Shown here: piece by piece, positions 24,202 through 32,738 of the stretch
How the letters are laid out: each line of letters begins with the position of its first letter
How positions within the stretch are numbered: the stretch's first letter is position 1
Source of the DNA: DATAAP01 sp041690495
GTDB taxonomy: Bacteria > Pseudomonadota > Alphaproteobacteria > CACIAM-22H2
Reading direction: 5' to 3'
Assembly (NCBI GenBank): GCA_041690495.1
Contig: JAWLHE010000003.1
Coordinates: forward strand, 1-64,000
DNA: 64,000 nt
Translations under genes and position numbers: made by a program
Notes under the pieces: model-generated
The model's input: only the letters and a program-made list of their open reading frames with translations
What the model was told of the DNA's origin: nothing
Databases searched by the model: none

Positions 24202-24264
24202 TGTCATGCCCGGGCTTGACCCGGGCATCCAGACTGGATCGCCGGGTCAAGCCCGGCGATGACA
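24202..24264. repeat. Palindromic intergenic repeat (TGTCATGCCCGGGC...family)
   Basis: Terminal TGTCAT (24202) and ATGACA (24259-24264) bracket two inner dyads, GCCCGGGCTTGACCCGGGC and GCCGGGTCAAGCCCGGC, giving a long hairpin. The same design recurs at 50440-50516. Such CCGGG-TTGA-CCCGG dyads are dispersed through rhizobial intergenic space. Lying just after the oxidoreductase gene and before the MATE gene, it may end or attenuate transcription. Confidence 0.8.
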
Positions 24265-24348
24265 ATGAAGAGGAAATCTACCCCAGCATTCGGAAATGCG
24301 CTCGCTTCGAGATGATGCGACGCATGCGCGACCCGCGAGTGGGGCGTG

Positions 24349-27300
24349 CTACTCCGCCGCGACGGCGCGCAGGTTGAGACGCTTCAGGCAGCGGTCGATC
24401 CATTGCGCCGTGAGCTTTTCGTGCAGGGTCTGCTGGTTGAGACGCTGATTCAACGCGCCGAAATCGACCCGGTCCAGCGCCTGGTCCTGGTTGAAGCAGG
24501 AGAACACGACCGTCTCCTCGCCCGTTACCGGGTCCCTGTGCGGCTGCAGGCACTGCGCGCAGATCTCCTTCATCATGCACTGCATCGGTGAGTTGACCGA
24601 CGCGATCGCGACGTGGTCGGGCTTGAGATACGGCTCGAGGACACCGTGGCGCGCGACGCCCACCGCCGCCATCATCCGGTCGGAGCCGATGACGATCATC
24701 CGGTCCGCATCCGACAGCGGGATCGGCGCGGGGCCGAGCTTGCCCGAGGCGTATGACGCCATCGCCTGGACGATGTTGCCCACAAAGCTCTTGTCCTGGG
24801 GGCGGCCCGGCGTGAAGCCCGGCGCCTCGTCGCTGGCCCAGATGACCACGTCGGCCGCGGCCTCGATCTGGTCGACCTTGTAGCGGTCGATCAGCTTCTT
24901 GTAACCGGCGAAATAGATGACCTTCGAGCCGGCGGCCCGCATCGCCGCACCGATCGAGAACAGCACGGCATTGCCGAGACCGCCGCCGACCAGCACCACC
25001 GTCTCGCCCGCAGGCGTCTCGGTCGGCGTGCCGGTCGGGCCCATCAGGATGACCGGCTCGCCAGGCTTGAGCAGCGCGCACAGATCCGACGAACCGCCCA
25101 TCTCCAGAGCGATGACGGACAGCAGTCCTTTCTCGCGATCGACCGAGGCGCCGGTCAGCGCCAGCCCCTCCATCGCGAGAACGGTGCCGTCGATGCGCGG
25201 CGCCAACGACTCGAAATTCTGCAGGCGATAGAACTGGCCCGGACGGAAGGCGCGCGCGGCATGCGGCGCGCGCACAACGACTTCGATGATGGTCGGGGTC
25301 AGGCGATGCACGGCATGGACGCGGGCGCGCAGCTCGTCATCGAGCTTCGCGATCAGAGCCGCGGGTGCGATACCGCCCTGCTTGCGCTTCGCCAGCATGC
25401 GCGAGACCACGGGATAGCCCTGCTTTGCGCTGCCCATCGCCTTGACGACGTTGCCGAAGAAGGACGGATGCAGGTCGCCGAAGAAGCTGATGGCGCGGCC
25501 GTCCTCGCCGACCGACATCAGTACATTCGCCTGGTCGGGCTTCGAGATCGCGCGTTCCGGCTTAACCGGATCACCATTCTCGTCGACGGCGGCGAAATAG
25601 CGGCCATCGAGTTGCACATGCGCCGCGTCCTCGCGCGCCAGCACGGTGTTTGGCTGCGTGCCTGCGGCGATCAGCACCGCGCGCGCCGGCAGGACGACCT
25701 CTTCTCTTGCGCCGTCCTTCTCGCGCGCGAAGCGGACCGCGCGCGCATGGCCCCACTGGTCGATCTCGACCCCAGCCGGCGTCAGCCCTTCGGCGAAGCG
25801 CACCCCTTCCTCGAGCGCCTTCGCCACTTCCTCGTGGTTGAGCGTGTAGCTCGGTGCATCGATCAGGCGGCGCCGATAGGCAAGGATCGCACCGCCCCAT
25901 TGCGTCAGCAGCCGCGCCAGTTGAGGCGCGCGGTTCTCGGCCACGGCCGCCTTGCGCTCCGCCCGGATCGCCCGCGCATGGGCAAGGTATTCCGTGGCGA
26001 TCTCCACCTCCTCAGGCGACCAGCCTGCGCGCACCGCCTGCTCGCCTCGTTCGGCGACCAGGGTGTCGTAGCGGTCGAGAAACTTCTCGACCTGCCGCGT
26101 GTAATAGGCGAGCGCCTCGGTCGCGGTGTCGATCGCGGTGAGGCCGCCGCCGATCACCACGACCGGCAGGCGAAGCTGCAGGTTTGCGATCGACGCCGTT
26201 TTCGCGGCACCGGTAAGCTGCAGCGCCATCAGGAAATCGGAGGCCATGCGCACGCCGCGCGCCAGGCCGTTCGGCATGGCAATGTAGGTCGGCTTGCCCG
26301 CGCCGGCGCACAGCGCGATGTGGTCGAAGCCCATCTGCCACGCATCCTCGATGGTGATGGTGCCGCCGAAGCGCACGCCGCCATACATCGCGAACTGCGC
26401 GCGGCGCTCGAGCAGCAGGCGGATCACCTTGAGGAAATTCTTGTTCCAGCGCACGGTGATGCCGTATTCGGCGACGCCACCGAATCCCGCCATGACGCGC
26501 TCGTCGAGGTTCTCGTAGAGCTCGTTGACGTCGCGCACCGGCTGGAACGGCACGCGCGCGCCGGTCGGCGAAACGCCAGAGATCGACGGCGGCAGCGGCT
26601 CGATCTTGAGCCCGTCGATACCGACCACCGTGTGGCCGTCATTCATCAGGTGATGCGCAAGCGTGAAGCCGGCGGGCCCGAGTCCGACGACCAGAACCTT
26701 GTAGCCGCTCGCGGGCTTCGGCAATGGGCGACGGATATCGAGCGGGTTCCAGCGTGACAGAAGCGAGTAGATCTCGAAGCCCCACGGCAGCTCGAGCACG
26801 TCCTTGACGATACGCGTCTCGGCCTGCGGGATGTCGACCGGATCCTGCTTCTGGTAGATGCAGGCCTTCATGCAGTCGTTGCAGATCCGGTGCCCCGTGC
26901 CGGCGACCATCGGATTGTCCACCAGAATCGTGGCGAAGGCGCCGACCGCAGCGCCCTGGGCCTTCAGGGTGTGCATCTCGGAGATCTTCTCCTCGAGCGG
27001 ACAGCCGGCGAGGGTCACGTTGAAGACGGTCTTCTGGAACGCTCCAGTCTTCTTGTCCCTGAGGCCCTTCGAACAGGAATCCTTGCCCTGGTTGTGACAC
27101 CAGATGCAGTAGTTCATCTGGTCGAGCGCCTGGACGAGATCGGCACCCGGATCCGTGAGCGCGAAGCCGTCGCGCTGCCGCCAGTCGTGCTCGGGCAGGC
27201 GCAGCATGCGCACGCCGTCGATATCGATCGTCTCGGCCGGCACGAGATGCATCGGGTCGACCTTGTGCGGCACCTTGAACAGGATACCGCGGCCGTGCTT

Positions 27301-27858
27301 CGCCTTCCCCGGCTCGGCCAGCGTCGCCCATGCGGCATAACGCAGGGCCGTGTCGAGCTCTGCCTTGTACTTCTCGGGCGTCTTTTCCCACCGCATCACG
27401 TTGCGCGCGAAGGTGAGTTCGCTGAACGGCTCGGCCATCTGCCGCTCGAGCGCGGCAAGAAGGGCCGCGCCGTCGAACGTCGCGAGCTCGTCGGGCTTGA
27501 AGGCCTTGACCGCGCGGCGCTGCACGAAGAGGCGCTTGCACGCATAGAGCGGATCGAGCGCATGGGTGCGCGCGGCAAGCGTGCCCAGCTCCGCCTCGAT
27601 CCCGAACAGCTCACCGATGAAGCCTTCGAGATGCGGCCCGAGATCGATCAGCAGGTTGCCTTCGTCCTTGGCCGCGAGCCCCTGCGGGTTGGCACGCGCC
27701 GCAAGCAGCCTTTCCACCAGGCCCGCATCGCTCGCCTGCAGGCGATCAAGGAACGCATGATCGAGCCTGACGAGCGCGTCGCGGTCATAGAGATCGGAGA
27801 ACCCGAGGCCGAATCCGAGCTTGACGTCAGGAGCCGGTGCCGTTGGAACGGAATGCAT
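24349..27858 (-). CDS. Multidomain flavin/iron-sulfur oxidoreductase, NfnB-NfnA-like fusion
   Basis: A 1169-residue protein. About 250 N-terminal residues were not recognised. Cysteine groups C251-x2-C254-x7-C262...C286 and C326-x2-C329-x3-C333 follow and could hold [4Fe-4S] clusters. Next is a glutamate-synthase-small-subunit-like FAD/NAD(P) module (V-G-L-G-P-A-G at 391-397; V-I-G-G-G-L-T-A-I-D near 600). The C-terminal 300 residues resemble the PyrK/NfnA electron-transfer subunit: a flavin-reductase fold, V-G-G-G-L-G-N-A, and a [2Fe-2S] C-x4-C-x2-C-x(n)-C near 1095. This order mirrors NADH-dependent ferredoxin:NADP oxidoreductase. It is co-transcribed with the MarR gene; supplying low-potential electrons to the hydroxynicotinate-reductase-like protein is inferred. 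Confidence 0.8.
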   Translation of the reverse strand: MHSVPTAPAPDVKLGFGLGFSDLYDRDALVRLDHAFLDRLQASDAGLVERLLAARANPQGLAAKDEGNLLIDLGPHLEGFIGELFGIEAELGTLAARTHALDPLYACKRLFVQRRAVKAFKPDELATFDGAALLAALERQMAEPFSELTFARNVMRWEKTPEKYKAELDTALRYAAWATLAEPGKAKHGRGILFKVPHKVDPMHLVPAETIDIDGVRMLRLPEHDWRQRDGFALTDPGADLVQALDQMNYCIWCHNQGKDSCSKGLRDKKTGAFQKTVFNVTLAGCPLEEKISEMHTLKAQGAAVGAFATILVDNPMVAGTGHRICNDCMKACIYQKQDPVDIPQAETRIVKDVLELPWGFEIYSLLSRWNPLDIRRPLPKPASGYKVLVVGLGPAGFTLAHHLMNDGHTVVGIDGLKIEPLPPSISGVSPTGARVPFQPVRDVNELYENLDERVMAGFGGVAEYGITVRWNKNFLKVIRLLLERRAQFAMYGGVRFGGTITIEDAWQMGFDHIALCAGAGKPTYIAMPNGLARGVRMASDFLMALQLTGAAKTASIANLQLRLPVVVIGGGLTAIDTATEALAYYTRQVEKFLDRYDTLVAERGEQAVRAGWSPEEVEIATEYLAHARAIRAERKAAVAENRAPQLARLLTQWGGAILAYRRRLIDAPSYTLNHEEVAKALEEGVRFAEGLTPAGVEIDQWGHARAVRFAREKDGAREEVVLPARAVLIAAGTQPNTVLAREDAAHVQLDGRYFAAVDENGDPVKPERAISKPDQANVLMSVGEDGRAISFFGDLHPSFFGNVVKAMGSAKQGYPVVSRMLAKRKQGGIAPAALIAKLDDELRARVHAVHRLTPTIIEVVVRAPHAARAFRPGQFYRLQNFESLAPRIDGTVLAMEGLALTGASVDREKGLLSVIALEMGGSSDLCALLKPGEPVILMGPTGTPTETPAGETVVLVGGGLGNAVLFSIGAAMRAAGSKVIYFAGYKKLIDRYKVDQIEAAADVVIWASDEAPGFTPGRPQDKSFVGNIVQAMASYASGKLGPAPIPLSDADRMIVIGSDRMMAAVGVARHGVLEPYLKPDHVAIASVNSPMQCMMKEICAQCLQPHRDPVTGEETVVFSCFNQDQALDRVDFGALNQRLNQQTLHEKLTAQWIDRCLKRLNLRAVAAE

Positions 27859-27863
27859 GGCAA

Positions 27864-28337
27864 TCAGATAATTTTGCGAAGCAGGGAAAGGAATACCGGC
27901 CGCTCGGCTTCGCTGAGCGGTGCCAGGGTTGCCTCGGTAATCGCGACGCCGCGCGCGATGGCAGCGTCCACAATGGCCCGGCCCTCCGGGGTCAGGCGCA
28001 GCACGGCGAGACGGCGGTCGGAAGCATCGGGTGCGCGCTCGATCAGCCCGCGCGCCTCGAGGCGCCGGGTAACACCCTGAATCGTCGCCGGATCCATCGC
28101 CGTGAGACGGCCGAGCTGGTTTTGCGAAATCTGGCCGAGATCACGGATCTTGACCAGGGCGGCGAACTGGGTCGGCGTCAGCTGCGCCTCGCCCATATCG
28201 TTCTGGAAGATCGCGGTGTGACGCTGGTGCGCGCGGCGGAGGAGATGCCCGACCTGATCCTCAAGCGTGTAGCCGGCGACGCGATCGTCTTGCGCCTGGG
28301 CCGCTCCTGCCGGAAGCTTCGGTGCTGTCGACTTCAT
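27864..28337 (-). CDS. MarR-family transcriptional regulator
   Basis: A 157-residue winged-helix regulator. Residues 25-150 show the MarR fold: L-T-P-T-Q-F-A-A-L-V-K-I, the recognition helix region S-Q-N-Q-L-G-R-L-T-A-M-D-P-A-T-I-Q-G-V-T-R-R-L and the wing P-D-A-S-D-R-R-L-A-V-L-R-L-T. It resembles regulators of aromatic-acid catabolism such as BadR/NicR. It sits five bases before the oxidoreductase gene, and a motif shared with the hydroxylase operon lies 76 bases upstream of its ATG, so it probably represses itself and both units until a pathway ligand binds. Confidence 0.9.
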   Translation of the reverse strand: MKSTAPKLPAGAAQAQDDRVAGYTLEDQVGHLLRRAHQRHTAIFQNDMGEAQLTPTQFAALVKIRDLGQISQNQLGRLTAMDPATIQGVTRRLEARGLIERAPDASDRRLAVLRLTPEGRAIVDAAIARGVAITEATLAPLSEAERPVFLSLLRKII

Positions 28338-28412
28338 GGTCGCGGGACCCTCTCTGGGCGGCCTACATGCGGATTGTCGCGGCTCAATGCCGCGATCCGT
28401 TGCGATTCAGCC

Positions 28413-28435
28413 AGATCGTTTGTGTACGTATGATT
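28413..28435. promoter_or_regulatory. Putative MarR autoregulatory operator
   Basis: This 23-base block (core GTGTACGTATGATT) differs from the one at 18575-18597 at only three positions. A minus-strand TTGACG-like -35 lies at 28459-28454. It is located between the MarR gene and ctaA; the orientation and the match with the catabolic operon assign it to the MarR transcript rather than to ctaA. Confidence 0.75.
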
Positions 28436-28598
28436 AGTCCGCGACCATCCACCCGTCAAGCCGCGGCGGTCCTCTCCACTGTCAAAATTTGTTTGAAACG
28501 GAGAAAGGCCGCTGCGACCGTTTGCCCCGCGACGACCGTGCCGTCACCGTTTATCTGTCGCTATATCTTCTTGGAATGCTGAGCTGATCCCGAGATCC

Positions 28599-29684
28599 GT
28601 GTCCTCCTCCGCCCCCCGCGCCTCCGCGCGTCCCGTCGCCATCTGGCTGCTCGCCTGCTGCGCCATGATTTTCGCTATGGTCGTCATCGGCGGCGTCACG
28701 CGCCTGACCGAGTCCGGTCTGTCGATCACCGAATGGAAACCGGTCGAGGGTGCCATTCCGCCGCTCACCCAGCAGGCGTGGCAGGAGGCATTCGAGAAAT
28801 ACCAGCAGATTCCCGAATACCGGCTGCGCAACGACGGCATGACCCTGGCCGAGTTCAAGAACATCTTCTGGTGGGAATACGTGCACCGGCTGTGGGGCCG
28901 GCTGATCGGGTTCGTCTTCTTCGTGCCGCTGGTGTGGTTTGTCCTCCGCGGCCATGTCCGCGGCCGGCTCGCCTGGCAGCTCGGGGGCATTTTCGTGCTT
29001 GGCGGGCTGCAGGGAGCGCTCGGCTGGTACATGGTGCAGAGCGGCCTCGCCGACCGCGTCGATGTCAGTCCGTATCGCCTGACCGCGCATTTCGGGTTGG
29101 CGATCGCGATCTATGCCGCGACCTTATGGACGGCCCTCGACCTGCTGCGTCCAGCGGCGACGACCGCAACGAGGTCGACGCGCAGGCTTGGTCCGGCCTC
29201 GCTCGCCTTCTGCGCCCTGGCCTTCGTGACGATGCTGTCCGGCGGCTTCGTTGCCGGGCTCGATGCGGGGTTCACCTATAACACCTTCCCGCTGATGGAC
29301 GGGCGTTTGGTCCCCGCAGGCTATCTCGACGAGCAGCCGTGGTGGCTGAACCTGTTCGAGAACGTCGCCGCGGTGCAGTTCAACCACCGCCTCCTTGCGA
29401 TCACGACCCTGGTGTCCGCGATCGGTTTGTGGTGGGCGACGCGCGCCGCGCCGTGGCCGGCGACGCGCGCACTCGGCAACGCCGTAGCGGCAATGGCGCT
29501 GGCGCAGGTCGCTCTGGGCATCGCCACCCTGCTGCTGGTCGTGCCGATCCCGCTGGCAGCCGCGCATCAGGGCGGGGCGGTGATTCTCCTCTCGCTCGCG
29601 CTTGCGCTTGCGCACGAGGCGCGGCGTCCGGCGTTCATGCCGCAGCGCGCCGCGGCCAGATCGCCGACACCGCAAACATCGTAG
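28599..29684 (+). CDS. ctaA: Heme A synthase, COX15 type
   Basis: A 361-residue inner-membrane enzyme that oxidises heme O to heme A for aa3-type cytochrome oxidase. Family features are G-G-V-T-R-L-T-E-S-G-L-S-I-T-E-W-K-P near residue 30, W-W-E-Y-V-H-R-L-W-G-R with a heme-ligating His, R-L-T-A-H-F-G-L-A, Q-F-N-H-R-L-L-A and A-A-H-Q-G-G-A, with eight membrane helices. The alphaproteobacterial COX15 type is shown by the T-E-S-G-L-S-I-T-E-W-K motif. It uses a GTG start at 28599. Its 3' end overlaps the 3' end of znuB by 50 bases. Confidence 0.95.
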   Translation: MSSSAPRASARPVAIWLLACCAMIFAMVVIGGVTRLTESGLSITEWKPVEGAIPPLTQQAWQEAFEKYQQIPEYRLRNDGMTLAEFKNIFWWEYVHRLWGRLIGFVFFVPLVWFVLRGHVRGRLAWQLGGIFVLGGLQGALGWYMVQSGLADRVDVSPYRLTAHFGLAIAIYAATLWTALDLLRPAATTATRSTRRLGPASLAFCALAFVTMLSGGFVAGLDAGFTYNTFPLMDGRLVPAGYLDEQPWWLNLFENVAAVQFNHRLLAITTLVSAIGLWWATRAAPWPATRALGNAVAAMALAQVALGIATLLLVVPIPLAAAHQGGAVILLSLALALAHEARRPAFMPQRAAARSPTPQTS

Positions 29685-30426
29685 CCGCCGCGACCACGAC
29701 CGACGGCCCCGACGGCGTATCGAAGTACAGCGAGGCATAGAGCCCCGCCGCTACCGCCGCGGCGCCGATCAGTGCCGCGATGCAGGCCATCTGCTCAGGC
29801 GTGCGCGCGAAACGATGCGCCGTCGCCGCGGGAATGATCAGCAGCGAGGTGATCAGCAGCACGCCGACGATCTTCATCGCCGCCGCGATCGTGATGGCGA
29901 TCAGCAGCACGAAGGCCAGCCGCATCCGCTCGACCGGCACGCCCTCGACCCGCGCCAGATCTTCATGGATCGTCACCGCGAGCAGCGGGCGCCACAACGC
30001 CGTCAGCGTGCCGAGCACGACCACACCCCCGCCATAGATCCACAGCAGGTCGCCCGCGCTGACCGCAAGGATGTCGCCGAACAGATAGGCCATCAGGTCA
30101 ATGCGCACGTTTTCCATGAAGGTGATCGCGACCAGGCCGATCGACAGGGTCGAATGCGCGAAGATGCCGAGCAGGGTGTCGCTCGCCAGCCGGACGCGGT
30201 CCTGCAGCAGCACCAGCAGCAAGGCCACCGCCAGGCAGACAAGCGCGATGCCGAGGCTGATATTGATTCCGAGAACGAAGCCCAGGCTGACGCCGAGCAG
30301 GGCCGAATGCGACAGGGCGTCGCCGAAGAAAGCCATGCGGCGCCATACCACCAGCGCGCCGAGCGGGCCGGCGATCAGCGCGATTCCAAGCCCGCCGAGG
30401 AAAGCGCGCATAATGAAGTCATCCAT
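29635..30426 (-). CDS. znuB: Zinc ABC transporter permease ZnuB
   Basis: A 263-residue permease starting MDDFIMRAFLGGLGIALIAG, with the family blocks W-R-R-M-A-F-F-G-D-A-L-S-H-S-A-L-L-G and L-L-I-T-S-L-L-I-I-P-A-A-T-A and about seven or eight membrane helices. It forms the channel of the zinc importer. It overlaps znuC by eight bases. Its C-terminal coding sequence is convergent with and overlaps ctaA. Expression should follow Zur control of the zur-znuC-znuB transcript. Confidence 0.94.
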   Translation of the reverse strand: MDDFIMRAFLGGLGIALIAGPLGALVVWRRMAFFGDALSHSALLGVSLGFVLGINISLGIALVCLAVALLLVLLQDRVRLASDTLLGIFAHSTLSIGLVAITFMENVRIDLMAYLFGDILAVSAGDLLWIYGGGVVVLGTLTALWRPLLAVTIHEDLARVEGVPVERMRLAFVLLIAITIAAAMKIVGVLLITSLLIIPAATAHRFARTPEQMACIAALIGAAAVAAGLYASLYFDTPSGPSVVVAAATMFAVSAIWPRRAAA

Positions 30427-31222
30427 GCCGCTTGCCTCCCGCCGCGTCGCGAAGATGATGCTCGTGGTCGTGCGCGTGCACGACATGGCCGGCGGCGTCG
30501 TGAACGTGGTCGTGATGGTGGGTATAAAGCGCCAGCGCATCGGCCTCGCGCGCGCCGAACAGCGCGATGTATTCCGGGTGGCGGCTGACTGCCTCGGGCC
30601 TCCCCGTGCAGCAGACATGGCCGTTGAGGCACAGAACCGTGTCGGTCGCCGCCATCACCAGGTGCAGGTCATGGCTGACCATCAGCACGCCGCAGCCGCG
30701 CCGCTCGCGGATCGCGAGGATCAGGCGGAACAGGTCGCCCTGGCCGACGACGTCGACGCCCTGAACCGGCTCATCGAGAACGAGGAGTTGCGGATCCCGC
30801 AGCAGGGCGCGCGCCAGGAGGACGCGGCGCATCTCGCCGCCCGATAATGCCTGGACCGGCTGGTCGATGACGTGTCCCGCCTTGACCTCGTCGAGCGCCG
30901 CCCGGATCGTCGTGCCGGGGCCCGCGCGCCCCAGCTCGACGAAGCGCCGCACGGTCAGCGGCAGCAGGTCGTCGATGACCAGCCGCTGCGGCATGTAGCC
31001 GATGCGAAGCCCCGGCGCGCGCTCGACCGTGCCGCGGTCGGGCCGCAGCAGCCCGAGCAGGATTCGCAGCAATGTCGTCTTGCCCGCCCCGTTCGGGCCG
31101 ATCACGGTGACGATCTCGGCCGGGCGAACGGCAATATCGATGCCGGACAGCACGTTGCGGCCGCCCAGCGTCTTGTCGATGCCGTGCGCGCGGATCAGCG
31201 GTGCGGCGGGCTCAGCCGGCAT
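30419..31222 (-). CDS. znuC: Zinc ABC transporter ATPase ZnuC with histidine-rich tail
   Basis: A 267-residue ATPase with Walker A G-P-N-G-A-G-K-T-T, signature L-S-G-G-E-M-R-R-V and Walker B L-L-V-L-D-E-P-V-Q-G-V-D. The C-terminus ends in a His/Asp-rich segment (Y-T-H-H-H-D-H-V-H-D then H-V-V-H-A-H-D-H-E-H-H) that may buffer or sense Zn at the cytosolic face. It overlaps zur at one end and znuB at the other, so the three genes form one unit. Confidence 0.94.
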   Translation of the reverse strand: MPAEPAAPLIRAHGIDKTLGGRNVLSGIDIAVRPAEIVTVIGPNGAGKTTLLRILLGLLRPDRGTVERAPGLRIGYMPQRLVIDDLLPLTVRRFVELGRAGPGTTIRAALDEVKAGHVIDQPVQALSGGEMRRVLLARALLRDPQLLVLDEPVQGVDVVGQGDLFRLILAIRERRGCGVLMVSHDLHLVMAATDTVLCLNGHVCCTGRPEAVSRHPEYIALFGAREADALALYTHHHDHVHDAAGHVVHAHDHEHHLRDAAGGKRHG

Positions 31223-31742
31223 GCGCGCGGCTTCCCTCGTGGCGGCGCCCGCCGTGGCAATGCTCGCATAGGCCGGAGAGTTCGATTACCCGCCCTTCGA
31301 GCGCGAAGCCGCGCTCGGCGGCGCTGCGGCCGATCGCCTCGACCACGCGGCGGTCCTCGACCTCCGCGGCGGCACCGCATTTGCGGCAGATCAGGAACTG
31401 CACAAGATGGCCATTGCCGGGCTGCGCACAGCCGACGAAAGCGTTCAGTGTTTCAATACGGTGAACGAGCCCCTGCTCGAGCAGAAACTCCAGCGCGCGA
31501 TAGACCGTCGGCGGTGCGGCGGAACGGCCGTCTTCCCTGAGCCGCTCGAGAATCGCATAGGCGCCGACCGGCTGGTGACTCGACCACACCAGCTCCAGCA
31601 CGCGCTGGCGCAGCGGCGTGAGCCGCTGACCCGCGCGCGCGCACAGCGCCGCCGCCGCACCGAGGGCATGGCTCACGCACTGTGCGTGGTCGTGGCCCGA
31701 ACGCGGGAACAGGTTGCGCGCGCGTTTTGCCGATCTCGCCAT
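31212..31742 (-). CDS. zur: Fur-family zinc uptake regulator Zur
   Basis: A 176-residue Fur-family repressor. The winged-helix block L-T-P-L-R-Q-R-V-L-E-L-V and A-A-P-P-T-V-Y-R-A-L-E-F-L-L-E-Q-G-L-V-H-R-I-E is followed by the dimer/metal region with C-R-K-C-G and C-terminal L-C-E-H-C-H-G, a structural-zinc cysteine pattern. Its place upstream of znuCB and divergent from znuA identifies it as Zur. It is likely autoregulated through the palindrome in the intergenic region. Confidence 0.93.
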   Translation of the reverse strand: MARSAKRARNLFPRSGHDHAQCVSHALGAAAALCARAGQRLTPLRQRVLELVWSSHQPVGAYAILERLREDGRSAAPPTVYRALEFLLEQGLVHRIETLNAFVGCAQPGNGHLVQFLICRKCGAAAEVEDRRVVEAIGRSAAERGFALEGRVIELSGLCEHCHGGRRHEGSRAHAG

Positions 31743-31758
31743 GACACCCCTGGCGTTT

Positions 31759-31790
31759 GTTACCTTATAACAGATACGTTATAATATATC
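31759..31790. promoter_or_regulatory. Zur-box-like palindromes in the zur-znuA divergent promoter
   Basis: GATACGTTATAATATATC (31773-31790) is a near-perfect dyad, 7 of 9 paired positions, and matches the GATATGTTATAACATATC-type Zur box known from alphaproteobacteria. An overlapping upstream dyad TGTTA-N5-TAACA (31759-31773) may be a second half-occupied site. The location between zur and znuA allows control of both transcripts. Confidence 0.8.
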
Positions 31791-31811
31791 ATCTTCGCGC
31801 CGGGAACATCC

Positions 31812-32738
31812 ATGTCCAAGCTGATTGCGTCCCTTCTGGCCGCCTTTGCCCTTGCACTTCCCGCCGCGGCGCAGGAAGCGCCGCGCGTGGTCGCCAGCAT
31901 TCCGCCGGTTCATTCGCTCATCGCCGGGGTGATGGACGGCGTCGGTGAGCCGGAGCTGCTCGTGCCGGCGACGGTGTCGTCGCATACCTACATGCTGCGG
32001 CCCTCGGAAGCACGGCTGCTCAGCCGGGCCGCCGTGGTCTTCTGGATCGGCCCGGTCTATGAAAGCTTTCTCGGGAAACCGCTCGCATCGCTGGCAAGCC
32101 GGGCCCGCGTCGTCCGCCTGATGGATGCGCCGGGCGTCGTGCTCCTGCCCGGCCGCGGCGGCGGCGCGTGGGAGAAAGACCACGTGCACGAACATGGCCA
32201 CGCGCACACGGCCGAAGAGGTCGAGACCGACGGCCATCTGTTTCTCGACCCTGGGAATGCAAAGGCGATCGTGCGGGCGGCAGAGGGCGCGCTGGCGGCC
32301 CTGGATCCCGCCAACGCCGCCCGTTATCGCGCCAATGCCGATTCGGTGCTCGCACGGCTGGATGCGCTCGATGCCGAGCTGCGCGCGAGACTGGAGCCGG
32401 TGCGCGACCGCCCGTTCATCGTCTTCCATGACGCCTATCAGTATTTCGAGAAACGCTATGGCTTGAACGCCGTCGGCTCCGTCACGCTCAGCCCGGAACG
32501 GCAGCCGGGGGCGCAGCGCCTGCGGCTGTTGCGCCGCAAGATCGCCGGTTTGAAAGCGGTGTGCGTGTTCGCCGAGCCGCAATTCGAGCCGGCCCTGGTG
32601 GATACCGTCGTGGAGGGCTCGAAGGCGCGGACCGGGGTGCTCGACCCGCTCGGGGCCGCAATACCGCCGGGGCGCGACGCGTATTTCGAGTTGCTGCGCG
32701 GACTGGCGCGGTCGCTGGCCGACTGTCTCGCCGGTTGA
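31812..32738 (+). CDS. znuA: Zinc ABC transporter periplasmic binding protein ZnuA
   Basis: A 308-residue protein with an N-terminal signal peptide cleaved near A-A-A-Q-E-A. Zinc ligands of the ZnuA family are visible: H in V-S-S-H-T-Y-M-L-R-P, H in D-G-H-L-F-L-D-P-G-N-A, H in V-F-H-D-A-Y-Q-Y-F, and the A-E-P-Q-F C-terminal site. A short His-rich loop (H-V-H-E-H-G-H-A-H) lies between the first two. It delivers Zn to ZnuB and is transcribed divergently from zur. The next gene abuts it tail to tail with no spacer. Confidence 0.95.
   Translation: MSKLIASLLAAFALALPAAAQEAPRVVASIPPVHSLIAGVMDGVGEPELLVPATVSSHTYMLRPSEARLLSRAAVVFWIGPVYESFLGKPLASLASRARVVRLMDAPGVVLLPGRGGGAWEKDHVHEHGHAHTAEEVETDGHLFLDPGNAKAIVRAAEGALAALDPANAARYRANADSVLARLDALDAELRARLEPVRDRPFIVFHDAYQYFEKRYGLNAVGSVTLSPERQPGAQRLRLLRRKIAGLKAVCVFAEPQFEPALVDTVVEGSKARTGVLDPLGAAIPPGRDAYFELLRGLARSLADCLAG

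Noticed and set aside
31002..31784. Plus-strand frames opposite znuC and zur
   Set aside because: Shadows of well-supported minus-strand genes.
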